Shown: piece after piece, positions 1 to 10,425 of the stretch
Layout: each line of letters starts with the position of its first letter
Numbering within the stretch: the stretch's first letter is position 1
Source of the DNA: Achromobacter deleyi
GTDB lineage: Bacteria > Pseudomonadota > Gammaproteobacteria > Burkholderiales > Burkholderiaceae_B
Direction of reading: 5' to 3'
DNA: 64,000 nucleotides
Assembly (NCBI RefSeq): GCF_016127315.1
Contig: NZ_CP065997.1
Span: forward strand, 3,162,001-3,226,000
The notes under the pieces: generated by a model
The model's database searches: none
What the model was told of the DNA's origin: nothing
Seen by the model: the letters and a program-made list of their open reading frames with translations, nothing else
Position numbers and translations under genes: made by a program

Positions 1-1142
<1,142 letters not shown>

Positions 1143-1211
1143 GGTTGTCTCCTGGTGTCCTGGCGGGCGGGGCGCGCGGCCGGCGGGACGCAAGCGTCTG
1201 GCGGCTTGTCG

Positions 1212-1682
1212 TTATGGGCGTGTGAAATCGATGGCGCCGCCGGGCAGCAGGTACAGCACCAGCGCGCGTCCCTGCGTCACGGTGGGGCGGTGGGCGCTGC
1301 CGGGGCCGTAGACCAGCCAGCCGGCGCCGTGGCCGTCGAAGCGCGCCGCGTCGGTCAGCGGCATGATCATGTCGATCTCGCCGTTGGGATGGGCGTGGTG
1401 CGGGCCGGCCAGGTCGTCCATGTCGACCACGTCGACCGAACAGCCGCCCAGGTCCTCGGCCGGCTTGATGACGCGGCCGTAGCGGATGCCGCCGCCTTCG
1501 CGGTCGCACATCCAGCCGTCGGCCACGCCCTGCCTACAGGTGGCGAAGATGTCGGCGTACAGCGCGCTGTCGGGGCCGGCCTCCTGGTTCAGGCGCTGCT
1601 GCAGGGCGGCGTCCAGCGCCTGGCCGGCCATCAGGCCCGTCACCTGGCGCATCAGGGCGTGGAATCGTTCTGGCGTGCTCAC
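1212..1682 (-). CDS. DUF4863 family protein (4-hydroxylaminobenzoate lyase-like)
   Basis: A 156-residue soluble protein of the DUF4863 type, the family that includes the 4-hydroxylaminobenzoate lyase PnbB; relatives are often found beside box genes. The C-terminal half has a cupin-like pattern (HAHPNGEIDMIMPL, then WLVYGPGSAHRPTV and VLYLLPGGAIDF). An ATG-started frame reaches 1868, but that extension runs through the boxR control region. The GTG at 1680-1682 is chosen because AGGAGG lies 6 bases upstream and the peptide then begins STPERFHALMRQV. It is first in a unit with the downstream ligase. Whether it acts on nitrobenzoate-derived hydroxylaminobenzoate or has a benzoyl-CoA housekeeping role cannot be decided here. 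Confidence 0.8.
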   Translation of the reverse strand: MSTPERFHALMRQVTGLMAGQALDAALQQRLNQEAGPDSALYADIFATCRQGVADGWMCDREGGGIRYGRVIKPAEDLGGCSVDVVDMDDLAGPHHAHPNGEIDMIMPLTDAARFDGHGAGWLVYGPGSAHRPTVTQGRALVLYLLPGGAIDFTRP

Positions 1683-1775
1683 CGGTCTCCTCCTATACAC
1701 TGTCGGCGCTTCAGCGGCGGATGCAGTCCAGTGCTGTTTTGCCGCACCTGACGCCCTGTTGAAGCTGTTGAAGGA

Positions 1776-1804
1776 AAAATAGTGCTTCCATTGATATGGG
1801 TCAA
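1776..1804 (-). promoter_or_regulatory. Sigma-70-type promoter for the DUF4863-bclA unit
   Basis: On the minus strand TTGACC (+ strand 1799-1804) and TATTTT (+ strand 1776-1781) are separated by exactly 17 bases, a good -35/-10 pair pointing to the leftward genes. An AGTGC half-site (1781-1785) overlaps the -10, and a palindrome abuts the -35. Confidence 0.65.
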
Positions 1805-1816
1805 GCACTATAGTGC
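1805..1816. promoter_or_regulatory. Palindromic operator candidate (GCACTATAGTGC), probable BoxR site
   Basis: A perfect 12-base palindrome between boxR and the divergent ligase unit. With AGTGC at 1781-1785 it gives three GCACT half-sites in 36 bases, covering both divergent start regions. The same GCACT element occurs in the boxC promoter (2902-2906 and 2942-2946). BoxR binding is inferred from this and from published BoxR targets that carry TGCA repeats. Confidence 0.55.
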
Positions 1817-1859
1817 ATAAATCGGGTGTTATCAGGGTTTTTGCGGAGTCAGCTACACC

Positions 1860-2768
1860 ATGAATCAAGCGCTAGACGCGGCGCCAACCGAACCCAGGCG
1901 GGAAGCTTTCCTGGTGGCATTGGGCGAGCGGGTGCGCCGCCTGCGGGCCATCCGCGGCATGACGCGCAAGGGCCTGTCGCAGGTGACCGGCGTGTCCGAG
2001 CGGCACCTGGCCAATCTCGAGCACGGCGTGGGCAATGCCTCGATCCTGGTGCTGCTGCAGATCGCCAAGGCCTTCAACTGCGCGCTGGCCGAGCTGGTCG
2101 GCGACGTCACCACCGAATCGCCCGACTGGCTGCTGATCCGCGAACTGCTCAGCGGCCGCACCGAGTCCGACCTGCAGCGCGCCCGCGAGGCGCTGACGCA
2201 GCTGTTCGGCGTGGGCGCCGGCGCGCAGCGGCCCAACCGCACCCAGCGCGTGGCGCTGATCGGCCTGCGCGGCGCCGGCAAATCGACGTTGGGGCAGATG
2301 CTGGCCGATGACCTGGGCTACCCGTTCGTCGAGCTGAACCGCGAGATCGAGCGCGTGGCCGGCTGCAGCATCCTGGAAATCCATAACCTCTACGGCCCCA
2401 ACGCCTACCGCCGCTACGAGCGGCGGGCGCTGGAAGAGGCCGTGCAGATCTACCCGGAGATGGTGCTGGCCACCCCCGGCGGCCTGGTGTCCGAGCCGGC
2501 CACGCTCAACCTGCTGCTGGCGCACTGCTACACGGTCTGGCTGCGCGCCACGCCCGAGGAGCACATGGGCCGGGTGATGGCGCAGGGCGATTTCCGCCCC
2601 ATGTCCGGCAACAACGAAGCCATGGCCGACCTCAAGCGCATCCTGGCCGGGCGCGAGGCCTTCTACGCCAAGGCCGACCTGACCTGGGTCACCAGCCACC
2701 TTGAGGTGCAGGAGAGCTTCGCCGGCTTGCGCACTCAGGTGCGCAAGGCCTGCGGCCTGCCGTTGTAG
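1860..2768 (+). CDS. boxR: BoxR, benzoyl-CoA-responsive regulator of the box genes
   Basis: A 302-residue regulator of the BzdR/BoxR type: an XRE-like helix-turn-helix at about residues 20-80 (TRKGLSQVTGVSERHLANLE) fused to a shikimate-kinase-like domain from about 130 with a complete P-loop, GLRGAGKST (135-143). In characterised relatives the kinase-like domain senses benzoyl-CoA rather than making shikimate phosphate, and effector binding relieves repression. The ATG at 1860 follows a short spacer with GGAG. It lies between the divergent ligase unit and boxCBA, the usual arrangement. A terminator follows, so boxR is probably its own transcript and autoregulated. Confidence 0.93.
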   Translation: MNQALDAAPTEPRREAFLVALGERVRRLRAIRGMTRKGLSQVTGVSERHLANLEHGVGNASILVLLQIAKAFNCALAELVGDVTTESPDWLLIRELLSGRTESDLQRAREALTQLFGVGAGAQRPNRTQRVALIGLRGAGKSTLGQMLADDLGYPFVELNREIERVAGCSILEIHNLYGPNAYRRYERRALEEAVQIYPEMVLATPGGLVSEPATLNLLLAHCYTVWLRATPEEHMGRVMAQGDFRPMSGNNEAMADLKRILAGREAFYAKADLTWVTSHLEVQESFAGLRTQVRKACGLPL

Positions 2769-2797
2769 CGCTCGCGTCTTTCGCCGACGACCGCCAG

Positions 2798-2821
2798 GGC
2801 CGCCCTTCGGGGCGGCCTTTT
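2798..2821 (+). terminator. Rho-independent terminator after boxR
   Basis: GGCCGCCC (2798-2805), loop TTCG, GGGCGGCC (2810-2817), then TTTT. The 8-base perfect GC stem with a tetraloop sits 30 bases past the boxR stop and separates boxR from the boxC promoter. Confidence 0.85.
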
Positions 2822-2900
2822 CCTTGGCGTGGCTTGGGCGCCGGCCTGTCTGCGCTAGAGAGAGCGTCATTGGCGGGCGCCGCGGTGCAACCTCGCGACC

Positions 2901-2973
2901 TGCACTTTTGTGCATCTTTTGCTTGACGCTGATTTTCGCCTGCACTAATCTGCATAATAATTCATGTCGTGCA
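2901..2973 (+). promoter_or_regulatory. boxC promoter with two TGCA-N6-TGCA operators
   Basis: -35 TTGACG (2923-2928) and -10 TAATCT (2946-2951) are 17 bases apart. TGCA-N6-TGCA occurs twice: at 2901-2914, just upstream of the -35, and at 2941-2954, covering the -10. Further single TGCA words lie at 2886 and 2970. TGCA direct repeats are the described BoxR/BzdR operator type, so repression by occlusion is likely. Confidence 0.75.
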
Positions 2974-3012
2974 ATATTTTTCCTGTCAGGTTAGGGCATT
3001 AGGAGACAAGCG

Positions 3013-4674
<1,662 letters not shown>

Positions 4675-4794
4675 CGCGGCCGTCCCGCCGCGCTTGCGGC
4701 AAGTACCGAGACACGGCGCCGGCCCCCGCAGCGCGGCCGGCGCCCCAAGACCCGACGCCGCCCCGACGCGGCCTTCCATCCAGGAGCAGAGACA

Positions 4795-6222
4795 ATGTCA
4801 GGCATCAACTACAGCGACAAGATCCCCAATAACGTCAACCTGTCCGGCGACCGCACGCTGCAACGCGCGCTGGAACATTGGCAGCCCAACTACCTGCAAT
4901 GGTGGCAGGACATGGGCCCGGACGGCTCGCACGGCTTCGACGTCTACCTGCGCACCGCCGTCAGCGTCGAGCCCGACGGCTGGGCCCACTTCAACCACGT
5001 GCGCATGCCCGATTACCGCTGGGGCATCTTCCTGGCGCCGCAGGACGGCCAGCGCAAGATCCACTTCGGCGAGAACATGGGCCGCGACGTGTGGCAGGAC
5101 GTGCCGGGCGAACACCGCGCCAACCTGCGCCGCATCATCGTCACGCAGGGCGATACCGAGCCCGCCTCGATCGAGCAGCAGCGCCACCTGGGCCTGACCG
5201 CGCCGTCGCAGTACGACCTGCGCAACCTGTTCCAGATCAACGTCGAGGAAGGCCGCCACCTGTGGGCCATGGTCTATCTGCTGCACCGCTACTTCGGCCG
5301 CGACGGCCGCGAAGAGGCCGACGCGCTGCTGCAGCGCACCTCCGGCGATTCCGACAACCCGCGCATCCTGGGCGCCTTCAACGAGAAGACGCCGGACTGG
5401 CTGGCGTTCTACATGTTCACCTACTTCACCGACCGCGACGGCAAGTTCCAGCTGTGCGCGCTGGCCGAATCCAGCTTCGACCCGCTGGCCCGCACCACCA
5501 AGTTCATGCTGACCGAAGAGGCGCACCACATGTTTGTGGGCGAATCCGGCATCTCTCGCGTGATCCAGCGCACCTGCGAAGTGATGAACCAGTTGAAGAC
5601 CGACGACCCGGCCGCGGTGCGCGCCGCCGGCGTGATCGACCTGCCGACCATCCAGCGCTACCTGAATTTCCACTACAGCGTCACCATCGACCTGTTCGGC
5701 GCCGACCAGTCGTCCAACGCCGCCATCTTCTACGGCTCGGGCCTGAAGGGCCGCTACGAAGAGAGCAAGCGCACCGACGACCACCAGCTCAAGAATGACA
5801 CCTACCGTGTGCTGTCCGTCGACAACGGCCGGCTGCGCGAGATCGAGGTGCCGATGCTGAACGCGCTGAACGAAGTGCTGCGCGACGACTTCATCCGCGA
5901 CTCGGTGGCCGGCATCGGCCGCTGGAACAAGGTCATCGAGAAGAGCGGCATCGCCTTCCGCCTGCAGGTGCCGCACAAGGCCTTCAACCGCCAGATCGGC
6001 ACGCTCGCCGGCATCCGCATGTCGCCCGAGGGCGAGATCCTGTCCGAAGCGCAGTGGCAGGCGCATCGCCATCAATGGCTGCCCACGCCCGAGGACCGCG
6101 CGTTCGTCGCCTCGCTGATGGGCCGCGTGACCGAGCCGGGCAAGTTCGCCAACTGGATCGCGCCGCCGGTCATGGGCATCAACCGCCAGCCCGTGAACTT
6201 CGAGTACGTACGTTTCAACTAA
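4795..6222 (+). CDS. boxB: Benzoyl-CoA 2,3-epoxidase, diiron subunit BoxB
   Basis: Catalytic subunit that uses O2 and BoxA-supplied electrons to epoxidise benzoyl-CoA. The 475-residue length is typical. Carboxylate/histidine clusters expected of the class I diiron fold are present: EEGRH near residues 151-155 and EEAHHMF near 241-247. It lies 120 bases after boxC and 42 bases before boxA, so these genes are almost certainly co-transcribed. The start has GGAG about 10 bases upstream and gives the peptide MSGINYSDKIPNNVNL, which fits family N-termini. Confidence 0.95.
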   Translation: MSGINYSDKIPNNVNLSGDRTLQRALEHWQPNYLQWWQDMGPDGSHGFDVYLRTAVSVEPDGWAHFNHVRMPDYRWGIFLAPQDGQRKIHFGENMGRDVWQDVPGEHRANLRRIIVTQGDTEPASIEQQRHLGLTAPSQYDLRNLFQINVEEGRHLWAMVYLLHRYFGRDGREEADALLQRTSGDSDNPRILGAFNEKTPDWLAFYMFTYFTDRDGKFQLCALAESSFDPLARTTKFMLTEEAHHMFVGESGISRVIQRTCEVMNQLKTDDPAAVRAAGVIDLPTIQRYLNFHYSVTIDLFGADQSSNAAIFYGSGLKGRYEESKRTDDHQLKNDTYRVLSVDNGRLREIEVPMLNALNEVLRDDFIRDSVAGIGRWNKVIEKSGIAFRLQVPHKAFNRQIGTLAGIRMSPEGEILSEAQWQAHRHQWLPTPEDRAFVASLMGRVTEPGKFANWIAPPVMGINRQPVNFEYVRFN

Positions 6223-6264
6223 GGCCCTCGCGGCGGCGCCCGGCGCCGCCGCCCGCGCAATCGG

Positions 6265-7527
6265 ATGACCGCGATGAACGCCGCCCTGCCCGTAGAAGTC
6301 CTGAAGCAGCACCTGATCGATCCCGAGATCTGCATCCGCTGCAACACCTGCGAAGAAACCTGTCCGATCGACGCGATCACGCACGACAGCAACAACTACG
6401 TGGTCGACCCGGATATCTGCAACGGCTGCATGGCTTGCGTGCCGCCGTGCCCGACCGGCTCGATCGACAACTGGCGGCTGGTGGTGCGCGCCGAGGCCTA
6501 CTCGTTGCAGGACCAGCTGGGCTGGGACGAACTGCCGCGCGAGCAGCCCTTGCCCAACGCCGCGGTGGCCGCGGCGCCGGAAGCGCAGGCGGCCAGCGAA
6601 GTGGCGCCAGCCGCCGCCGCTGTCGTGCCACCCGTGACGTCGGTGACGCCCGGCGCCAGCGTGCCGCCGTGGTCCGCCGCGCATCCCTACGTCAACCTCT
6701 ACACCCACAAGACGCCGGTGACCGCCACCGTCGTCGGCAACTACCGTGTCACCGGCGTCGACACCGACAGTGATATCCACCACATCGTGCTGGACTTCGG
6801 CGAGCTGCCGTTCCCGGTGCTGGAGGGCCAGTCCATCGGCATCCTGCCGCCCGGCGCCGACGCCCAGGGCCGGCCGCATCACGCGCGCCAGTACTCGCTG
6901 GCCAGCCCGCGCGATGGCGAGCGCGCCGGCTACAACAACCTGTCGCTGACGGTAAAGCGCGTCACCGAGGACCACCAGGGCCAGTCGGCGCACGGCGTGT
7001 GTTCCAACTACCTGTGCGACCTGGCCAAGAACGACACCGTGCAGGTGATCGGGCCGTTCGGCCATACCTTCCTGATGCCGAACCACCCGCGCGCCAACCT
7101 CATCATGATCTGCACCGGCACCGGTTCTGCGCCGATGCGCGCCATGACCGAGCGCTACCGCCGCCGCATCGAGACCGGCGAGAACGGCCGGCTGCTGCTG
7201 TTCTTCGGCGCCCGCACCGAACGCGAACTGCCGTATTTCGGCCCGCTGATGAAACTGCCGCGCGACTTCATCGACATCAACCTGGCGCTGTCGCGCGAGA
7301 GCGGCCAGCCCAAGCGCTACGTGCAGGACCTGATCCGTGAACGCGCCGCCGCCGTGCGCGAACTGCTGGCCGATCGCAATACCTGCATCTACGTTTGCGG
7401 CCTGAAGGGCATGGAAGTCGGCGTGCTGGACGCCTTGCGCGAGGTGGCAGTGCAAGCGGGACAGGATTGGACTATCCTGCACGATGTGCTGCGCCGCGAG
7501 GGGCGGCTGCACTTCGAGACCTATTGA
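6265..7527 (+). CDS. boxA: Benzoyl-CoA 2,3-epoxidase reductase subunit BoxA
   Basis: NADPH-dependent reductase that feeds BoxB. The 420 residues contain two [4Fe-4S] motifs near the N-terminus (C23, C26, C29, C33 and C52, C55, C58, C62), an Ala/Pro-rich linker at about residues 90-130, then an FNR-type FAD domain ([10 protein letters not shown]) and an NAD(P)-binding domain ([21 protein letters not shown]). This domain order is that of BoxA. The ATG at 6265 is used; a second ATG three codons later is equally possible. Confidence 0.95.
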   Translation: MTAMNAALPVEVLKQHLIDPEICIRCNTCEETCPIDAITHDSNNYVVDPDICNGCMACVPPCPTGSIDNWRLVVRAEAYSLQDQLGWDELPREQPLPNAAVAAAPEAQAASEVAPAAAAVVPPVTSVTPGASVPPWSAAHPYVNLYTHKTPVTATVVGNYRVTGVDTDSDIHHIVLDFGELPFPVLEGQSIGILPPGADAQGRPHHARQYSLASPRDGERAGYNNLSLTVKRVTEDHQGQSAHGVCSNYLCDLAKNDTVQVIGPFGHTFLMPNHPRANLIMICTGTGSAPMRAMTERYRRRIETGENGRLLLFFGARTERELPYFGPLMKLPRDFIDINLALSRESGQPKRYVQDLIRERAAAVRELLADRNTCIYVCGLKGMEVGVLDALREVAVQAGQDWTILHDVLRREGRLHFETY

Positions 7528-7557
7528 GAGGTCCCACACGCCAGGGGAAGTCCACCA

Positions 7558-7998
7558 ATGAAGTTCGCAGATTTCAAGGACGGCATGCTGATCAAGGCCG
7601 GCCCGGTCACCATCACGGAAGCCGAAATCCTCGAGTTCGCCCGCAAGTTCGACCCGCAGTGGTTCCACACCGACGTCCAGCGCGCCGCCGAAGGCCGCTG
7701 GGGCGGCCTCATCGCCAGCGGCTGGCACACCTGCGCGCTGGCGATGCGCATGGCGGTGGACGCCGCGCTACACGATTCGGAATCGTTCGGCTCGCCCGGC
7801 CTGGGCGAAGTGCGCTGGCGCATGCCGGTGCGTCCCGGCGACCAGCTGCGCCTGGAAGCGCGGGTGCAGGGCGCGCGCACCTCGTCCTCGCGTCCCGACC
7901 TGGGCATCATCACCTGGTCCTGGACGGTGATCAACCAGCACGACGAAGGCGTGCTGGAACTGGACGCCACCAGCCTGTTCGACCTGTCGGGGGAATGA
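7558..7998 (+). CDS. MaoC family (R)-hydratase-like protein in the box operon
   Basis: A 146-residue single hotdog-fold MaoC protein. Family signatures are FDPQWFHTD and GLIASGWHTCALAMRM, the latter including the usual hydratase segment. It begins 30 bases after boxA behind a good AGGGGAAG ribosome binding site, so it should be transcribed with boxCBA. MaoC proteins hydrate trans-enoyl-CoA thioesters; here it could act on dehydroadipyl-CoA-type intermediates or as a housekeeping thioester enzyme. It is not a core box gene, and the role is inferred only from position. Confidence 0.88.
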   Translation: MKFADFKDGMLIKAGPVTITEAEILEFARKFDPQWFHTDVQRAAEGRWGGLIASGWHTCALAMRMAVDAALHDSESFGSPGLGEVRWRMPVRPGDQLRLEARVQGARTSSSRPDLGIITWSWTVINQHDEGVLELDATSLFDLSGE

Positions 7999-8134
7999 CC
8001 CCCGCCGGGCGCCGGGTGCGTCAGGCGCCGCCGAGTCCGGCCCGTCCGGACTCATGTCGCAGTTGGCTTGTCCGCGAGGCCTCGCGCCCGTAAGATGATT
8101 CCGTCGTGGGGCCATTGCGTCCAGCGATTCCGCT

Positions 8135-8164
8135 AGCCCGCCCGGTGATCCGAGCGGGCTTTTT
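8135..8164 (+). terminator. Stem-loop terminator after the box operon
   Basis: AGCCCGC (8135-8141) pairs with GCGGGCT (8154-8160) around a 12-base loop and is followed by a T run. It is about 140 bases past the MaoC stop and is the first of two stem-loops in this spacer. Confidence 0.7.
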
Positions 8165-8185
8165 GCATTGGTCCGCCCACATCCA

Positions 8186-8215
8186 GGCCCGCCGGCAATC
8201 GCCGGCGGGCCTTTT
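8186..8215 (+). terminator. Second tandem stem-loop before the tail-fibre genes
   Basis: GGCCCGCCGGC (8186-8196), loop AATC, GCCGGCGGGCC (8201-8211), then TTTT: an 11-base perfect stem. With the previous hairpin it isolates the box operon from the downstream gene, or it may attenuate that gene, which starts 39 bases later. Confidence 0.75.
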
Positions 8216-8253
8216 GTCTTGTGGCGCCCACATCGTTTTCATCGAGGCCCCTC

Positions 8254-10320
8254 ATGCAATCCCTGAAACCCATCAACGTCGGCCACGCGCCGAACGACCA
8301 GACCGGCGACACCTTGCGCGACGCCATGGCGCTCGTGAACGAGAACTTCGCCAAGACCCGCGTCGGCGTGGAGGCGGTCGAAGTGTCCGCCGCTGCGGCC
8401 CAACGCAAGGCCGACGCCGCCGTGCCCGCATCGGAGAAGGGCGCCGCGGGCGGCGTGACGCCGCTGGACGCGGCCGGCAAGGTGCCCGCCGCGCACTTGC
8501 CGCCTCCCGCGATTCCGCTGTCGGAGAAATCCGCGCCCGGCGGCGTCGCGCCGCTGGATTCCTCCGGAAAGGTGCCGGCCGGCTACTTGCCGGTCCCCGG
8601 GGATTTCGTCGCCAGAACCGAAAAAGGCGCGTCCAACGGCGTGATGAGCCTGGATGCGAGCCGCCGCGCGCCGCCCGCCAACTCACGCTACCCGGATCTT
8701 CAATCGCGCCCGGATGGGACGGACTTCAACGAGTTGACCGTCGCCGATGACTACTACATTCGCGCGACGGCGCCGAACGCGCCGCCGGGGTGGACGGGGC
8801 AGGGCATGCTGAGGGTGCAGACTTACGCAAACATGACCTTGCAAGAGGTCATTCGCTGGTCGATGGATGCCACGCGCTGGTGGCGCATGCGCGCCGATTC
8901 GAGCGGCAACTGGTCGGCCTGGAAAAAGGTGGTTGCCGAAGGCGAGGCCATGCGTCGGGTGCGCCTTGTTAGTGGGACCGCGGTTGATGCCGGCACGTTG
9001 ACGGCCGACAACACGCTTTACGCCTGGTCGAATAGCAACGTCATGGGCGCCAACTTTCCCAATATCGTGGGGGCCGGCTATCTGTATGTCACCATCATGG
9101 CCAGCGACCTGTTGTCGCAAGAGTTGACCATTACCGTGCAGGGCCGCAAGCCCTATGTCTTCCACCGCCTGGGCAACCCCATGGCTGGCGGCATATGGCA
9201 GCAGTGGCGCGTCGTGGGGCCCTTCAGCACGGCCACGATCATGCCCAACTTCGACGCAGGCGATATCTACGTCGATGGGGCAGGTTGGTACGAATGGAAG
9301 TCCGGTGCCTACCAGCTTCGGGTCATGGCACCTGCCATCCCGGTGGCGTCGGTTTCCTGGTGGCCGTTGCGCACGTCCATTCCTGCGGGCCAGATCCCGG
9401 CTGATGGGCAGACCGTCAGCCGTGCCACTTTTCCCGACCTGGCGGCCATGGTGACGGGCGGCAAGGTACCGGTGGTGACGGAAGCGGATTGGCTGGCGGA
9501 TCCGCTCAAGCGGGGCAGTTATACGTTGGGGGATGGGGCGGCGACCATTCGGGTTCCCGATTTGAATGGTCAATCCCCTGGCTCGCTGGGCGCCGTTTTG
9601 CGGCGTGGAGACGGTGCGCTGTCGAGCGGTACCAACGGCCTGATCCAGCGCGATGCGCTGCAGAACATCGCCGGGACTTTCGCCGCCAGAAGCGGGACGT
9701 CTACTGGCATTGGCGCCATTGCGGCCGGTACGGGCGCATTCGAGCGCGGGTTCAAGGACTATGGCAGTGGCGTGGGGCATATCGCCTACGCCAGCACCGA
9801 TGGGCCTGGCGACACGATTTCCTTTTCCGCCGCAAAGGTGGCGCGCACGGCGACCGAGACGCGGCCCACGAACGTCTCCGGCGTCTGGACGATCCAGGCT
9901 TTCGGCGCCGTCACCAACCCAGGCAGCGTAGATCTTGCACAACTGGCGAGTGATTTCGCGCTCCAGAATGCGCGGCTTCAAGCGCTTGACGATCAATTGC
10001 AGGCCTTGCGCAATCAGACCTTTGGTGTGGGTCAAACCTTCCAGAACGTGACCGCATCCCGCGTATTCGACCTAACCGCGTATACCAATACGACGAGCCG
10101 AGCCATCGTGATTTACATCGGATACAACCTCGCGGGGTCGGGCGTCGTGGAAGTCCAACTGCGCGCGCCTGGCGAATCGATCTGGATGCCTGGCGTTGTC
10201 GGCGGTTGGGCGACGTCCATTTCCGGCATGACGACGTCTTGCGTCATCCCGCCAGGTGCGTCGTATCGAATGCAGAAGGGCAGCGCCTGCACGATTACCA
10301 ATGTCTACGAGTACCGATAA
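8254..10320 (+). CDS. Tail-fibre-like protein with pyocin-knob and tail-collar regions (paralogue 1)
   Basis: A 688-residue protein of phage tail-fibre type, unnamed here. The N-terminal cap INVGHAPNDQTGDTLRDAM plus NENF is a common tail-fibre attachment sequence. About three EKG..GGV..LD..GKVPA..LP repeats follow (residues about 60-145), then a pyocin-knob-like segment (APPGWTGQGMLRVQ to NWSAWKKV), a tail-collar-like domain (SWWPLRTSIPAGQIPADGQT, RVPDLNG, RRGDGALSSG) and a C-terminal binding-type domain ending in EYR. The start at 8254 is chosen because the peptide aligns exactly with the downstream paralogue. The middle is more AT-rich than neighbouring genes, a possible sign of transfer. 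No tape-measure, baseplate or lysis gene is nearby. Confidence 0.85.
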   Translation: MQSLKPINVGHAPNDQTGDTLRDAMALVNENFAKTRVGVEAVEVSAAAAQRKADAAVPASEKGAAGGVTPLDAAGKVPAAHLPPPAIPLSEKSAPGGVAPLDSSGKVPAGYLPVPGDFVARTEKGASNGVMSLDASRRAPPANSRYPDLQSRPDGTDFNELTVADDYYIRATAPNAPPGWTGQGMLRVQTYANMTLQEVIRWSMDATRWWRMRADSSGNWSAWKKVVAEGEAMRRVRLVSGTAVDAGTLTADNTLYAWSNSNVMGANFPNIVGAGYLYVTIMASDLLSQELTITVQGRKPYVFHRLGNPMAGGIWQQWRVVGPFSTATIMPNFDAGDIYVDGAGWYEWKSGAYQLRVMAPAIPVASVSWWPLRTSIPAGQIPADGQTVSRATFPDLAAMVTGGKVPVVTEADWLADPLKRGSYTLGDGAATIRVPDLNGQSPGSLGAVLRRGDGALSSGTNGLIQRDALQNIAGTFAARSGTSTGIGAIAAGTGAFERGFKDYGSGVGHIAYASTDGPGDTISFSAAKVARTATETRPTNVSGVWTIQAFGAVTNPGSVDLAQLASDFALQNARLQALDDQLQALRNQTFGVGQTFQNVTASRVFDLTAYTNTTSRAIVIYIGYNLAGSGVVEVQLRAPGESIWMPGVVGGWATSISGMTTSCVIPPGASYRMQKGSACTITNVYEYR

Positions 10321-10425
10321 CCACGGCAGTTCAATGACGCTGAAATTGAATCGTCACGGCTTTTCCCAAGCACACAAGGCGCTTTTTTGTTGTGTGGTGA
10401 CGCGCCTGCTAACAAGGATCCCTCT

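Noticed and set aside
4798..7728. A 976-codon minus-strand frame opposite boxB and boxA
   Set aside because: Shadow of well-identified box genes; composition is that of a complementary frame and no start signal or domain is seen.
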